NCBI GenBank assembly: GCA_034437075.1
Contig: DAOTVD010000147.1
Location: forward strand, 1 to 12,341
Length of the DNA stretch: 12,341 nucleotides
Reading direction: 5' to 3'
Source of the DNA: DAOTVD01 sp034437075
GTDB lineage: Bacteria > Chloroflexota > Anaerolineae > Aggregatilineales > J027
Shown here: in pieces, positions 1 through 8,021 of the stretch
How the letters are laid out: each line of letters starts with the position of its first letter
Position numbering within the stretch: position 1 is the stretch's first letter
Position numbers and translations under genes: made by a program
The notes under the pieces: model-generated
Database searches by the model: none
What the model was told of the DNA's origin: nothing
The model's input: only the letters and a program-made list of their open reading frames with translations

Positions 1-1548
1 CGGGGCGATTTGTGGGAAGAAGAACAGAAAAAACGCCTAGAAAAAGCCGAAGAAACCGACGCCTACGGCAAGCCCAAGGTCGATAAAGAGGCCGTATCCA
101 CGGCGCTGACCCAAGCCCAGGCACAAGAGCCCGAAAAGCACTGGTGGGTGGGCGACAAACATCTGCAATACCTCGCGAGCTTCTACCAAACGTATTACGA
201 GACGATCAAAGACAGCTTCGACCAACGCTACAATCGCGACATCGTCGGCGCGTTCAAGACCCTGCAAGATGAAGGTTATATCGAGATCATCACTTGCGCG
301 GCCACGCATGGCTATTTGCCCCTGCTCGGTGAAGATAGCGCGATCCGGGGCCAGTTGCAGGCAGGGATTAACAGCTACCAAACACACTACGGGCGCGCGC
401 CGCGTGCCATTTGGCTACCCGAATGTGCCTATCGCCCGGCCTATGTGGATGAGCACGGAAATCTGCGCCCAGGGATCGAACATTTTTTGGCGGAAGCCGG
501 GCTTAAGCTCTTTTTCTCTGAGACGCACCTTATCGAAGGTGGCGAGCCTGTGGGCGTGGCGGCGGGCGAGGCCATCGGCCCTTACGGGGCCATCAAACGC
601 CGCTATCTGGTGCCGATGCGCGCCGCGCCCAAACCCGCCCAGGATACCAGCACGTTTTACCCGTATTTGGTGAGCGACACGACCGCCGGCCCCGAAGCGG
701 ACGAGCATAGCGGCGTGGCGATTATCGGGCGCAACAACGAAACCGGCCAGCGGGTCTGGTCGGCGGATTTGGGCTACCCCGGCGATTTTGATTATCGCGA
801 GTTCCACCGCAAAGATGGCGAATCCGGCTTGCAATATTGGCGCGTTACTGGCGCCAAGGTCGATTTAGGGGATAAGGACTTTTACCATCCTGATTGGGCC
901 GAGAACAAAGTGCACATGCATGCTCAGGATTTCGTTGGGTTGGTGGAACGCATCTTCGAAGCGCGCGAGAACCATGGCTTGGGCTATGGCCTGGTGAGTT
1001 CGAATTACGATACCGAATTGTTCGGCCATTGGTGGTTCGAGGGCGTCGATTGGCTGAAACAGGTGCTGCGGGGCCTGGCTGCCAGCGAAACGGTCGATCT
1101 GGTGACGGCTAGCGACTATCTCGAGCAACACCCCCCCCAGGATGTGCTGCATGTGCCAGAGGGCAGTTGGGGCGCGGGCGGGACGCACTTCACCTGGAAT
1201 AACGTCGAAACCGAATGGATGTGGGGGCCGTTGCACGCCGCTGAAGGGCGTATGCAAGCTCTGGCTGATAAGTATCAAGCTCATTATGATAACGATACCC
1301 TGCGGGGCGTGCTCAACCAGACCGCGCGCGAATTGCTGCTGGCCGAAAGCTCGGACTGGCCCTTCTTGGTGACGACGGGCCAAGCGCGGGATTATGCGGT
1401 GCAGCGTTTCGAAAGCCATCTGGAACGCTTCAACGAATTGGCCAACTCGCTGGAGGCCGGGCAACCGAACACCGAATTGGCGGCGCGCTATTGGGAAAAA
1501 GACCGCGTTTTTGAGGGCATCGACTATCGTTGGTGGTGTAGCGGTTAA
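1..1548 (+). CDS. GH57 1,4-alpha-glucan branching enzyme, 5'-truncated by the window edge
   Basis: This enzyme makes alpha-1,6 branches in alpha-1,4-glucans by cutting and transferring a glucan chain; it is expected in the cytoplasm as part of glycogen-like polymer synthesis. The frame is open to base 1, so the true start lies upstream; the TTG at 10 is not a believable start. The N-terminal His-containing first GH57 motif, probably some 50-70 residues, is missing. Counting from the codon at 10, the sequence shows the ATHGYLPLL segment (99-106), the nucleophile motif WLPECAY (135-141, Glu138) and the acid/base motif YDTELFGHWWFEG (333-345, Asp334). A C-terminal helical segment starting near DWPFLVTTGQARDYA is typical of branching enzymes rather than GH57 amylases. 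A run of eight C at 1131-1138 does not break the frame. The gene ends just before a strong terminator. Both catalytic residues are present, so I expect activity; the substrate is inferred from the family. Confidence 0.93.
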   Translation, partial: RGDLWEEEQKKRLEKAEETDAYGKPKVDKEAVSTALTQAQAQEPEKHWWVGDKHLQYLASFYQTYYETIKDSFDQRYNRDIVGAFKTLQDEGYIEIITCAATHGYLPLLGEDSAIRGQLQAGINSYQTHYGRAPRAIWLPECAYRPAYVDEHGNLRPGIEHFLAEAGLKLFFSETHLIEGGEPVGVAAGEAIGPYGAIKRRYLVPMRAAPKPAQDTSTFYPYLVSDTTAGPEADEHSGVAIIGRNNETGQRVWSADLGYPGDFDYREFHRKDGESGLQYWRVTGAKVDLGDKDFYHPDWAENKVHMHAQDFVGLVERIFEARENHGLGYGLVSSNYDTELFGHWWFEGVDWLKQVLRGLAASETVDLVTASDYLEQHPPQDVLHVPEGSWGAGGTHFTWNNVETEWMWGPLHAAEGRMQALADKYQAHYDNDTLRGVLNQTARELLLAESSDWPFLVTTGQARDYAVQRFESHLERFNELANSLEAGQPNTELAARYWEKDRVFEGIDYRWWCSG

Positions 1549-1574
1549 CGCACATCATCAATTGCCAGATTTTT

Positions 1575-1596
1575 AAGGAGCTTCGGCTCCTTTTTT
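1575..1596 (+). terminator. Rho-independent terminator after the GH57 gene
   Basis: A 7-bp stem AAGGAGC/GCTCCTT closed by a stable TTCG tetraloop runs directly into a run of six T. It starts 27 bases after the GH57 stop codon and is a textbook intrinsic terminator. The gap 1549-1712 otherwise shows only a short palindrome, CTCTA-TCG-TAGAG (1673-1685), and no convincing promoter that I can name. Confidence 0.92.
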
Positions 1597-1712
1597 GTTC
1601 TCTGCGCGGGCGTCTGGCCCATTCGACCCAGCCAGATAGGCCCGTTCGCATCCTGAGCCTGCGCCAATTTTCCTCTATCGTAGAGTCGATAACGATTGCG
1701 AGAGGAGCAACC

Positions 1713-2213
1713 ATGTACTTACGTATTCCGTTTTTGCTGAGCATTATTTTGCTATCTCTGGCCGCGTGCAGCCCCGGCTTAGACGCTGATAACGCTGAGA
1801 TTGCGGTGCGCGCCGCCTTTGAAGGTGATACCGACACGGCCAATGATTATATTTGTCCTGAAGAACACCTAGAAGACGAAGATGTGGCCGCCCTGGCAAA
1901 CCTGACTGTAGAGGATGTCGCCTGCGACGACCCCGAAGATAATACGATTCAGTGCGAATTGAGCCTGACAGTACCCAATACGGGCACGACCTACACCCAA
2001 GAAGCCACGTTTGGCATTTCTGATGGGCATTTATGCCAGAGCGCGGGTGCTTCGCTGGAACCCGCCCTGGTGGACGCGATGCTGCCGGACGAGGACAACC
2101 TGAATAATCTGGACACGACCGAAAGCAGCATCACGGGGGAGGCGATTCCAGCGCCGGATATTGACGATGATCCCGAGCCCAACCGTAATTTTAACGAACT
2201 GGAAGACAACTAA
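1713..2213 (+). CDS. small acidic lipoprotein of unknown function
   Basis: The product is 166 residues and is predicted to be exported and lipid-anchored. A hydrophobic signal (residues 5-18) ends in the lipobox LAAC with the modified cysteine at Cys19. The start is supported by a GAGAGGAG Shine-Dalgarno site at 1700-1707, five bases before ATG. After the signal, residues about 25-120 alternate an acidic helix-like part (NAEIAVRAAFEGDTDTA) with a strand-rich part containing TYTQEATFGISDG. That resembles small NTF2-like or DUF4878-type lipoproteins, but the resemblance is only by general pattern. Four further cysteines (48, 71, 81, 108) could form two disulfides outside the membrane. The last 45 residues are strongly acidic and probably disordered. 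The stop overlaps the stop of the convergent histidine kinase by 4 bp. I do not recognise the family and assign no function. Confidence 0.85.
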   Translation: MYLRIPFLLSIILLSLAACSPGLDADNAEIAVRAAFEGDTDTANDYICPEEHLEDEDVAALANLTVEDVACDDPEDNTIQCELSLTVPNTGTTYTQEATFGISDGHLCQSAGASLEPALVDAMLPDEDNLNNLDTTESSITGEAIPAPDIDDDPEPNRNFNELEDN

Positions 2214-3874
2214 GGCGTTGTGGTGTCGGCGGGCAGAATGAAGCTGAAGCGACTGCCCGCGCCTACGGCGCTTTCAACAGCTACATCACCGCCGAGTTTG
2301 TCCATAATGCGTTTCACAATCGACAAGCCCAAGCCGTGGCCTTTGGCGCGTTGCTCACCCAGGCGATTGAATTCGGTAAAGAGGCCGGCCTGTTTTTCGA
2401 GCGGAATACCCGGCCCATTGTCTGCGACCCAAAAGCGCACCCGGCCATGCGGCAGCGCTTCGGAGCCCAGGGTAATCTCGGGTGGCGTGCCGCCATATTT
2501 AAGGGCGTTGCTGATATAGTTGATCCAGACTTCTTCAATCCACCCGGCATAGCCTAATGCGGGATGCCAATCGTGCGGCAGGTGTAAGACGACCGTATGT
2601 TTAACGAGTTGGTGCTGTAGGCGTTGTTGTACTTCTTCTATAATCTCGGCCATGTCCAGCCGTTGAGGGGCTACCTCGGCCTGCCGCAGCGTGGCCAACA
2701 GCAGCAAATTATCGACAATGCGCGTCGAAATCATCGCCATATCGACTAGCCGATCAGCGAACATCACCTGTTCGTCTGCCTCCAGATCATCCCCCGCCAA
2801 CATGGAGGCATAGCCCACAATCGAGGCCAGCGGATTTTTCAAATCGTGCGCGACTGTATGCGCGAAGGCGTTTAATTCGCGGTTTTGGTTCTGGATTTCT
2901 GCTTCGGCCCGCTTGCGCTCGCTGATGTCGCGCAAGATGGTCGTATACATTTTCCCGGTATAGGTATCCAGTTTGTTAACAGACACCTCTGCGGGGAAAA
3001 TCTCGCCATTTTTGCGCCGCCCAAAGATGCCCTCGCGGCTATACATCAATTGGGAGCGCCGGTCGCTGTGGATAAACGTATTGGCATGCTCGCGATGGTT
3101 TTCGCGCGTGTTCTCAGGCAGCAGAATTTCTAGATGGTGCCCGCAAATTTCATCGGCAGTGTAGCCAAAAATCCGTTCGGCGGCCAGGTTAAAGCGCTCG
3201 ACATATAAATTCTCGTCAAAGATAATAACGGCATCCCCGGCATTGTCCACAATCGCATCGACCCGGTTCTGATTATCGGCCAAGACTTGATGCAGCTTTT
3301 CGCGTTGGGCGGCTTCTTCGCGCAATTGGTTTAGGGCCGCTTCCAGGTCGGCGGTTCGCTCGGCCACCACAGCTTCGAGTTCCTCGTTGAGTAGGGCGTT
3401 GTCGATGGCGACGGCGGCTTGCCCGGCAAAATAGGACAAAATATCGAGTTCTTGCTGGCGGAAAACGCCGTTACTGCTGCGGTTTTCTACGTAGATAACC
3501 CCGATAAGACGCTCGTGAACCTGCATGGGCACGCACATCACCGAGCGCAGTTGCAGCATCCCCACACTGGTGGATAGCGCGAACTCGGGGTCATCTATGG
3601 CATTGACTAGTTTAAGCGGGGTGCGGTTGTCGATGACTTTGCGTAGGATGCTATGGCTGGTTTCTTGTTCTGGGTTAGTTATTGATTGACCATCCCGCGA
3701 GCGGTGCACGCGGTAGTCCAGTTTATCCCCGCGTTTGAGGATGACCATGCCGCGTTCGCCGCTGATTAATTCCAGCACAATATCCAGCGAATATTCTAGT
3801 AGGGGTTGCAGGGAGCGTGTTTGCGATAGTTGGCGGCTGATTTCCAGAAGCTTTTCGAGGATGTGGCTCTCCAT
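2210..3874 (-). CDS. cytoplasmic GAF-PAS sensor histidine kinase
   Basis: This is a two-component sensor kinase of 554 residues with no membrane segment, so it should sense a signal inside the cell. Domain order: GAF domain (about 20-160), coiled coil (about 160-205), PAS domain (about 205-320, ending in the usual RDISERKRAE junction), HisKA dimerisation domain with the H-box AHDLKNPL (phospho-acceptor His343), then a HATPase domain. The ATPase has its N-box (NYISNALKY, Asn452 and Asn456), G1 (DNGPGI, 485-490), F-box (FTEFNRL) and G2 (GHGLGLS). All catalytic motifs are intact. The start codon has AGGA about ten bases upstream, a moderate Shine-Dalgarno site. No response regulator lies next to it in the window, so it looks like an orphan kinase. 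The ligands of GAF and PAS cannot be read from sequence. A candidate promoter lies just upstream at 3928-3957. Its 3' end overlaps the lipoprotein gene tail to tail. Confidence 0.95.
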   Translation of the reverse strand: MESHILEKLLEISRQLSQTRSLQPLLEYSLDIVLELISGERGMVILKRGDKLDYRVHRSRDGQSITNPEQETSHSILRKVIDNRTPLKLVNAIDDPEFALSTSVGMLQLRSVMCVPMQVHERLIGVIYVENRSSNGVFRQQELDILSYFAGQAAVAIDNALLNEELEAVVAERTADLEAALNQLREEAAQREKLHQVLADNQNRVDAIVDNAGDAVIIFDENLYVERFNLAAERIFGYTADEICGHHLEILLPENTRENHREHANTFIHSDRRSQLMYSREGIFGRRKNGEIFPAEVSVNKLDTYTGKMYTTILRDISERKRAEAEIQNQNRELNAFAHTVAHDLKNPLASIVGYASMLAGDDLEADEQVMFADRLVDMAMISTRIVDNLLLLATLRQAEVAPQRLDMAEIIEEVQQRLQHQLVKHTVVLHLPHDWHPALGYAGWIEEVWINYISNALKYGGTPPEITLGSEALPHGRVRFWVADNGPGIPLEKQAGLFTEFNRLGEQRAKGHGLGLSIVKRIMDKLGGDVAVESAVGAGSRFSFILPADTTTP

Positions 3875-3927
3875 GCGGCATGTGTCCTATCTATCGACCC
3901 GGAACATATCAAAATATGCCCAATCTC

Positions 3928-3957
3928 AGTATAAACTGCTTTATAATCCTAAAACAA
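3928..3957 (-). promoter_or_regulatory. candidate sigma70-like promoter for the histidine kinase
   Basis: Read on the minus strand, a -10 TATACT (3928-3933) is preceded by TTGTTT (3952-3957) with an 18-bp spacer, in a clearly AT-rich island between two GC-rich genes. The -10 is good and the -35 matches only in its first three bases. The site lies about 53 bases before the kinase start, so the kinase probably does not depend on read-through from the GH13 gene. Confidence 0.5.
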
Positions 3958-4010
3958 TTGTACTTTTAGGCAACTTTTACTCATTTTTTTTGTCGTTCGG
4001 GCGCGCGTAA

Positions 4011-5456
4011 TCAGGTCGTTAGGATTATCCAGCCCCACGCGGGCAAGGTGATGTAGAAGGCGCTAACGCCTGGCATATTCCAGACTTCGCCGGTCATTAG
4101 GTCGATAAAAGCCGAGTTATCATAGCGGCTGGGCAATTTCACGGAGCCACTAGCCGATTGCGTGCTGTAATTGACCACTGTCAGCAAATCCATGTTCTCA
4201 GTCCATATATGCGCAATCAAGGTCGGGTGCTCGTTCCCGTTCATATCTGTGACTTGCAAGAGTTCCCATTTTTTCAGGTTCTCGCGTGCGGGCAAGCGCT
4301 CTAGCAATGCGCGATAGACTGACAACAGCACCGGATCATCTTTTTCAATGGGGCGGCGCCCCAGTTGGACGGGCAATTTCACCTGATGGCCGCGCATTTG
4401 CCCTTCATGGATCAGATGCGCGCCGGGCAGGGTCGCGCATAGCACCGTTGCCGCGATATTCTGGGCCGGATGCATGGTAGATGCCGCGCGCGGTTCGTCG
4501 TGGTTTTCCGTGAAGCGCACCAGTTTTTGCTGGTAGTTGATGTCCGCAATGAGATGGGTGCGCACCGCCGCCGCCGAGCCATGCACCAGCCGATCATATA
4601 AGCGCTTATCGTAGCAATAATCGAAGCCCTGTTCTTGCAGCGCGTGTTCCATATCCCAATAGACTTCGGCCATGAATAAAAAATCAGTGTTGGTTTCGCG
4701 AACTGCCGGGATGATCTCCTCCCAGAATTCTACCTCCGGCGGCGGCCCGGCCAAATCGCCCCAGGTTTGGGCAAAGACTTCATGCGTTAGCAACATGGCC
4801 ATATCGCAGCGCACGCCATCGCATAGGGTCGCGATATGCTGCAAGGTTTCGCGCGCCACGCGCCGCGCCCCGGGGGAAAATGCGTTCACCTGCGCCGTGT
4901 CTGTCCAAGGCGGGAAATACGGGTCGCGCCCGTGGGCCAGCCAACGTTCATCGGCTTGGAAAAACCATTCGGGATGGGCGGCTCGTGTGGCGTCGCTCGC
5001 GTGCACATAGACATCGGGTGCCTCGCGCACCCAGGGATGGTCGAGCGCGGTATGGTTGGGCACATAATCCAAAATCAGGCGCAGGCCGCGCGCGGCTAAC
5101 TTTTCGCGGATGGTGGCCAGGCCCGCCATGCCGCCTAAGCGCTCATCCACCTGATAGGCCGCGATGCTATACGGCGAGCCGACGACATCCTCCTGGCGCC
5201 AATCGGGCAAAACGCGGTCGTATTCAGCCTGCAAGCCAGGATGTTCTAGCGCAATCGTCCGCCCCGCCGGGCTACGTTGCCACACGCCCATCAGCCAGAC
5301 GGCATCCATATGGCCGAGTTCGCCAAGCAATATGTTCAAAGCCTGTTCGGGTATGTCGCCCAGCGTGATAGGGCGGTTATGGTGTTGGCTTAGGTCGTAC
5401 AGCCATGTCCAGGTATTGATTTGAAATATGCGCGGGGCGGGGGGCCAAGCGTCCAT
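4011..5456 (-). CDS. GH13 alpha-amylase-family enzyme, cytoplasmic
   Basis: This is an alpha-glucan-acting GH13 enzyme of 481 residues with all four classical barrel motifs. Numbered from the chosen start they are region I DYVPNH (130-135), region II GVRCDMAM with the nucleophile Asp218, region III FMAEVYW with the acid/base Glu264, and region IV TENHDEPR with the transition-state Asp320. A beta-rich C-terminal domain follows (about 400-481, including DLLTVVNYS and the closing WGWIIL). There is no signal peptide, so it should act on internal glucan or imported oligosaccharides. The open frame extends to 5576, but the extra 40 residues (MILGAYPPPPLW...) look like translated non-coding DNA and have no good Shine-Dalgarno site. 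The ATG at 5454-5456 has GAGAG seven bases upstream and directly precedes the first barrel strand (PRIFQINTWTWL). It lies downstream of the DUF427 gene and may be co-transcribed with it. The exact subfamily and specificity (hydrolase or transferase) cannot be told from the motifs. Confidence 0.9.
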   Translation of the reverse strand: MDAWPPAPRIFQINTWTWLYDLSQHHNRPITLGDIPEQALNILLGELGHMDAVWLMGVWQRSPAGRTIALEHPGLQAEYDRVLPDWRQEDVVGSPYSIAAYQVDERLGGMAGLATIREKLAARGLRLILDYVPNHTALDHPWVREAPDVYVHASDATRAAHPEWFFQADERWLAHGRDPYFPPWTDTAQVNAFSPGARRVARETLQHIATLCDGVRCDMAMLLTHEVFAQTWGDLAGPPPEVEFWEEIIPAVRETNTDFLFMAEVYWDMEHALQEQGFDYCYDKRLYDRLVHGSAAAVRTHLIADINYQQKLVRFTENHDEPRAASTMHPAQNIAATVLCATLPGAHLIHEGQMRGHQVKLPVQLGRRPIEKDDPVLLSVYRALLERLPARENLKKWELLQVTDMNGNEHPTLIAHIWTENMDLLTVVNYSTQSASGSVKLPSRYDNSAFIDLMTGEVWNMPGVSAFYITLPAWGWIILTT

Positions 5457-5550
5457 AATATACTCTCGGTGCGCGCGGCGGCGCGGCTCACTGGTTGATA
5501 CGCCCAGCATACCGCACTCCCCAGGCCGGGCACAAGCCACCCAAAGGGGC

Positions 5551-5568
5551 GGGGGCGGATAAGCCCCC
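5551..5568 (-). other. GC-only hairpin between the DUF427 and GH13 genes
   Basis: The inverted repeat GGGGGC/GCCCCC with a 6-base loop lies 12 bases beyond the DUF427 stop. On the minus strand it is followed by GCCCCTTT, so there is no real T tract. It may attenuate read-through from DUF427 into the GH13 gene or stabilise an mRNA end. It would fall inside the coding region only if the unlikely longer GH13 start were used. Confidence 0.35.
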
Positions 5569-5580
5569 AGGATCATGGAT

Positions 5581-5868
5581 TTAAGATTCGACGGTCACGA
5601 AGCGGGTATAAAACGCGATATGGTCTTTGATGTTCTGCGCGGCGTCTTTGGGCGTTTCGTATTGCCAGGCGGCGTTGGCCTGTTCTTCGCCATCCACTTG
5701 CAAGGTGTAGTAGCTAGCGGTGCCTTTCCAGGGGCAGACGGTCGAATGGTCGGTACGGCTCAGGTAATCCCACTTGACGGCATCCGGCGGAAAGTAATGA
5801 TTGCCTTCGACCATCTGGGTTTGGTCGCTTTCGGCAATAATGGTTCCGTTATAGATTGCGCGGGGCAT
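5581..5868 (-). CDS. DUF427 domain protein
   Basis: This is a 95-residue single-domain protein of the DUF427 family (PF04248), recognised by VEGNHYFPP (21-29), the CPWKGTASYY motif (45-54) and the following AAWQYETPKDAA...IKDHIAFY segment. The length is normal for the family. The fold is known, but no biochemical function is firmly established, so none is given here. It has no signal peptide and should be cytoplasmic. The start is supported by GGAGAA (5874-5879 read on the minus strand) five bases upstream of ATG. Its stop lies 124 bases before the GH13 start on the same strand, which allows a two-gene transcript. It is divergent from the secreted propeller gene to its right. Confidence 0.9.
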   Translation of the reverse strand: MPRAIYNGTIIAESDQTQMVEGNHYFPPDAVKWDYLSRTDHSTVCPWKGTASYYTLQVDGEEQANAAWQYETPKDAAQNIKDHIAFYTRFVTVES

Positions 5869-6082
5869 GGTTGTTCTCCGTGTATCTGTTTGTTGTGTAT
5901 ATAACTTTAGATTGATGATAGCGACTCCGTCTTACATCGTGGGGGATGCATCGGCTTTCTATCATGGAATGCTCAGGTTAAGCCATCGTCTGGCCCACGC
6001 GCTAGGAAAAACCAGCCCACTGGGCGCCATCTTGCGCTACAATGAGCGCCATATCATGCACAATCAGAAGGAGTTGCGCGCT
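5869..6082. promoter_or_regulatory. divergent intergenic region, DUF427 / secreted propeller protein
   Basis: This 214-bp gap must hold promoters in both directions. On the plus strand a TACAAT (-10-like, 6038-6043) is flanked by two direct copies of GCGCCAT (6024-6030 and 6046-6052), 22 bp apart from start to start, about two helical turns. No good -35 lies upstream of it. On the minus strand there is an AT-rich TTATATACA stretch (about 5895-5905) with no clear -35. The plus-strand frame runs open across the whole gap, but the translated text is not protein-like and has no Shine-Dalgarno site until 6066. Confidence 0.35.
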
Positions 6083-7960
6083 ATGCGTCGCATTATGCTA
6101 ATGATACTGGGCGCGAGCCTGGTGTTGGTTCCGGCCTTGGGGGCTCAAGAGGGCGGGCGCTATCGTAACCCTGACCTTGGCATTGCGTTTGATGTGCCCG
6201 AGGGCTGGCAAGTGGAGCAAGATACCGATGTGTTGACGATCGTGACGCCTGCGGGGCGCGAGGCCGTGCAAAATGGCGCCGTCCCGGATGATCTGGTCGT
6301 GCGCATTATCCTGGGCTCATTTTTAGAATTGGGCCTGCAACGCGCTAGCGATCTGCCCGGCCAACTGAGCGCGCTGGTGCCCCGTGGCACAACCGCCCCC
6401 GAGCCCGAAGCCGTGGATTTCGGCAATCGTTCTGGCTGGCAGGTGGAATACACGGTGGATGACAGCGAATTGACCACGCGCGTTGGGCTCATCGGGCTAG
6501 AGAATGGCCGTTTGGCGTTGCTACGCGGCTTTGCCAGCAATGCCACTTGGGAGGAATCCGCCGCGCTGTTGGATGAGTTGAAAGCCTCGTTGGAATTCTT
6601 CACGCCGCGCGCCTTTGAAAACCCCTTCGCGGACTTACCCGACCGGGATGGCGGCGTCTTGTGGCAGTACCAAGCCCCCCAACCCGCCGATGCAGCCCCC
6701 ATTACGCTGGGCGGCATCACGTTTGACCCCTTCCGCCTGCTTTATGTCGCGGCAGGCCAACGCGGCATTTTGGTGCTGGATGAAACCAACGGCGCATTCG
6801 TGAATTACCTGGGGCCGTTCTTCAATGATGATAACCTGACGGACATTGTCATCAGCCGGGATGCACGCTTGTTTGTGGCCAATGCCACGCCCGGCGACAA
6901 TAACCAGATTATGGTCGTGAACCGCGCGGGGTCGTATGAATACGGCTTTGGTGTCACGGGCGATGGGCCCGGGCAGTTCGCGCCGGGGATGCCGCGCAGC
7001 CTGGCCATTACCCGCAACGATGAAATTTGGACGATCTCCGAAGGGCATGGCGCCGAACCGACCGACCGGCTATATCGCTTCGACCGCTTCGGCAACTTGC
7101 TCGATACCATCGATCTAGCCGACATCAACCCGGATTTAGACACCATCTATTTGGACAACAATGTGCAGACCAGCGCGTTATATCTGGTTGGCGAAAGCGG
7201 CGGCTTGAATCTGCTAGATTCGGACGGTTCGCCGTTGGTGACCCATTTAGCGTTGGAGGTCTTCGCCCAAACCCGGCCCGTAGATATCGCCATCGCGCCG
7301 AATGACAATATCATCATCGCCACAGATACGCAGGGCATTTTAGAATTCGCGCCTTCAGGCGCCTTGCTGGACCGTTTCGGCATCCCGTATGACGCCACGC
7401 GGACCGATCGCTTTCAACCGGGCGAAACGCTGACCCCAGCCGGGTTGGTGGTTGGCGTGGATGGTACGCTGTTCTTCAGCGAAACGAATCCGCAGAGCGG
7501 CTTCAGCCAGGTGCAAGCCTTCAGCTTTACAGGAGATGGCAATTTGTCCTTGCCGAACCGACCCGGTAGTGGGCAGGGTGCCGCCCAAGGCCCCGCGCTC
7601 GTCGATCCTTCGGCTGGGGGCGGGAACATTACCTATGGCGCGACCGTGCAGGGTAGCTTAAACAATCAGTTTAACGCCCACGACTGGTTCTTCGAAGCCC
7701 AGGCCGGTGACCGCATCCGCGTGACCATGCGCGATATTTCGCCCGAACAAAGCCTAGACCCGCGCATCGAGCTCATCAGCCCCAACCAAAATCTATTGGC
7801 GGAAAATGATGACCATACCGGAAACGCGCCAGATGGTTTTCGGCCTACGGACAGCGTCCTGGAATATGAGATTGAAGTCACTGGGTTTTATACGCTGCGG
7901 GCGACTCGCTTTGGGGGGCGCGGCGCGTATGAAATGACACTCGAACAAGCGGCACCCTAG
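6083..7960 (+). CDS. secreted PsbP/DcrB-like + beta-propeller + PPC-domain protein
   Basis: The product is 625 residues and is exported by a signal peptide (MRRIMLMILGASLVLVPALG, likely cut after Gly20). ATG at 6083 is chosen because AGAAGGAG (6066-6073) precedes it by nine bases; the frame is open back to 5867 but lacks a ribosome site there. Residues about 25-180 look like a PsbP/DcrB-type domain, opening with YRNPDLGIAFDVPEGW. Residues about 190-480 are repeated four-strand propeller blades of SMP-30/NHL character, for example LLYVAAGQRGILVLDETNG, LFVANATPG, LYLVGESGGLNLLDSDG and TPAGLVVGVDGTLFFSE. A linker rich in G, P and Q leads to a C-terminal PPC-type domain (about 515-625, with AHDWFFEAQAGDRIRVTM and GFYTLRATRFGG). 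In this family PPC domains follow secreted enzymes or binding domains. No catalytic residues are evident, so a binding or structural role outside the cell is an inference. There is no cell-wall anchor. Confidence 0.82.
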   Translation: MRRIMLMILGASLVLVPALGAQEGGRYRNPDLGIAFDVPEGWQVEQDTDVLTIVTPAGREAVQNGAVPDDLVVRIILGSFLELGLQRASDLPGQLSALVPRGTTAPEPEAVDFGNRSGWQVEYTVDDSELTTRVGLIGLENGRLALLRGFASNATWEESAALLDELKASLEFFTPRAFENPFADLPDRDGGVLWQYQAPQPADAAPITLGGITFDPFRLLYVAAGQRGILVLDETNGAFVNYLGPFFNDDNLTDIVISRDARLFVANATPGDNNQIMVVNRAGSYEYGFGVTGDGPGQFAPGMPRSLAITRNDEIWTISEGHGAEPTDRLYRFDRFGNLLDTIDLADINPDLDTIYLDNNVQTSALYLVGESGGLNLLDSDGSPLVTHLALEVFAQTRPVDIAIAPNDNIIIATDTQGILEFAPSGALLDRFGIPYDATRTDRFQPGETLTPAGLVVGVDGTLFFSETNPQSGFSQVQAFSFTGDGNLSLPNRPGSGQGAAQGPALVDPSAGGGNITYGATVQGSLNNQFNAHDWFFEAQAGDRIRVTMRDISPEQSLDPRIELISPNQNLLAENDDHTGNAPDGFRPTDSVLEYEIEVTGFYTLRATRFGGRGAYEMTLEQAAP

Positions 7961-7971
7961 CGCGGGCTAGC

Positions 7972-8008
7972 AAAAAGTAATGGGCCGTCTCGTGTAACGG
8001 GGCGGCCC
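7972..8008 (-). terminator. long terminator hairpin between convergent genes
   Basis: An 11-bp stem (7982-7992 with 7998-8008, two G-T wobbles, loop TGTAA) lies between the stops of the propeller gene and the FHA gene. Read on the minus strand it is followed within six bases by five T (7972-7976), so it fits best as the FHA gene's terminator. Read on the plus strand it lacks a T run, but it may still stop or stabilise the propeller transcript. Confidence 0.75.
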
Positions 8009-8021
8009 CACATATTACATC

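Noticed and set aside
1131..1138. Run of eight C in the GH57 gene as a possible frameshift
   Set aside because: The frame continues with family-typical sequence to the stop, so nothing is broken; the run is only a sequencing or slippage risk.
3984..3991. Run of eight T as a terminator
   Set aside because: No plus-strand gene ends here and no stem precedes it. On the minus strand, where the GH13 gene ends, it reads as A.
4880..5368. A 162-codon plus-strand frame inside the GH13 gene
   Set aside because: It lies opposite the GH13 catalytic barrel. The product is arginine- and proline-rich low-complexity text with no domain.
5867..6082. N-terminal extension of the secreted propeller frame back to 5867
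   Set aside because: The first 72 codons have no ribosome site, overlap the divergent DUF427 start region and would bury the clear signal peptide that begins at 6083.
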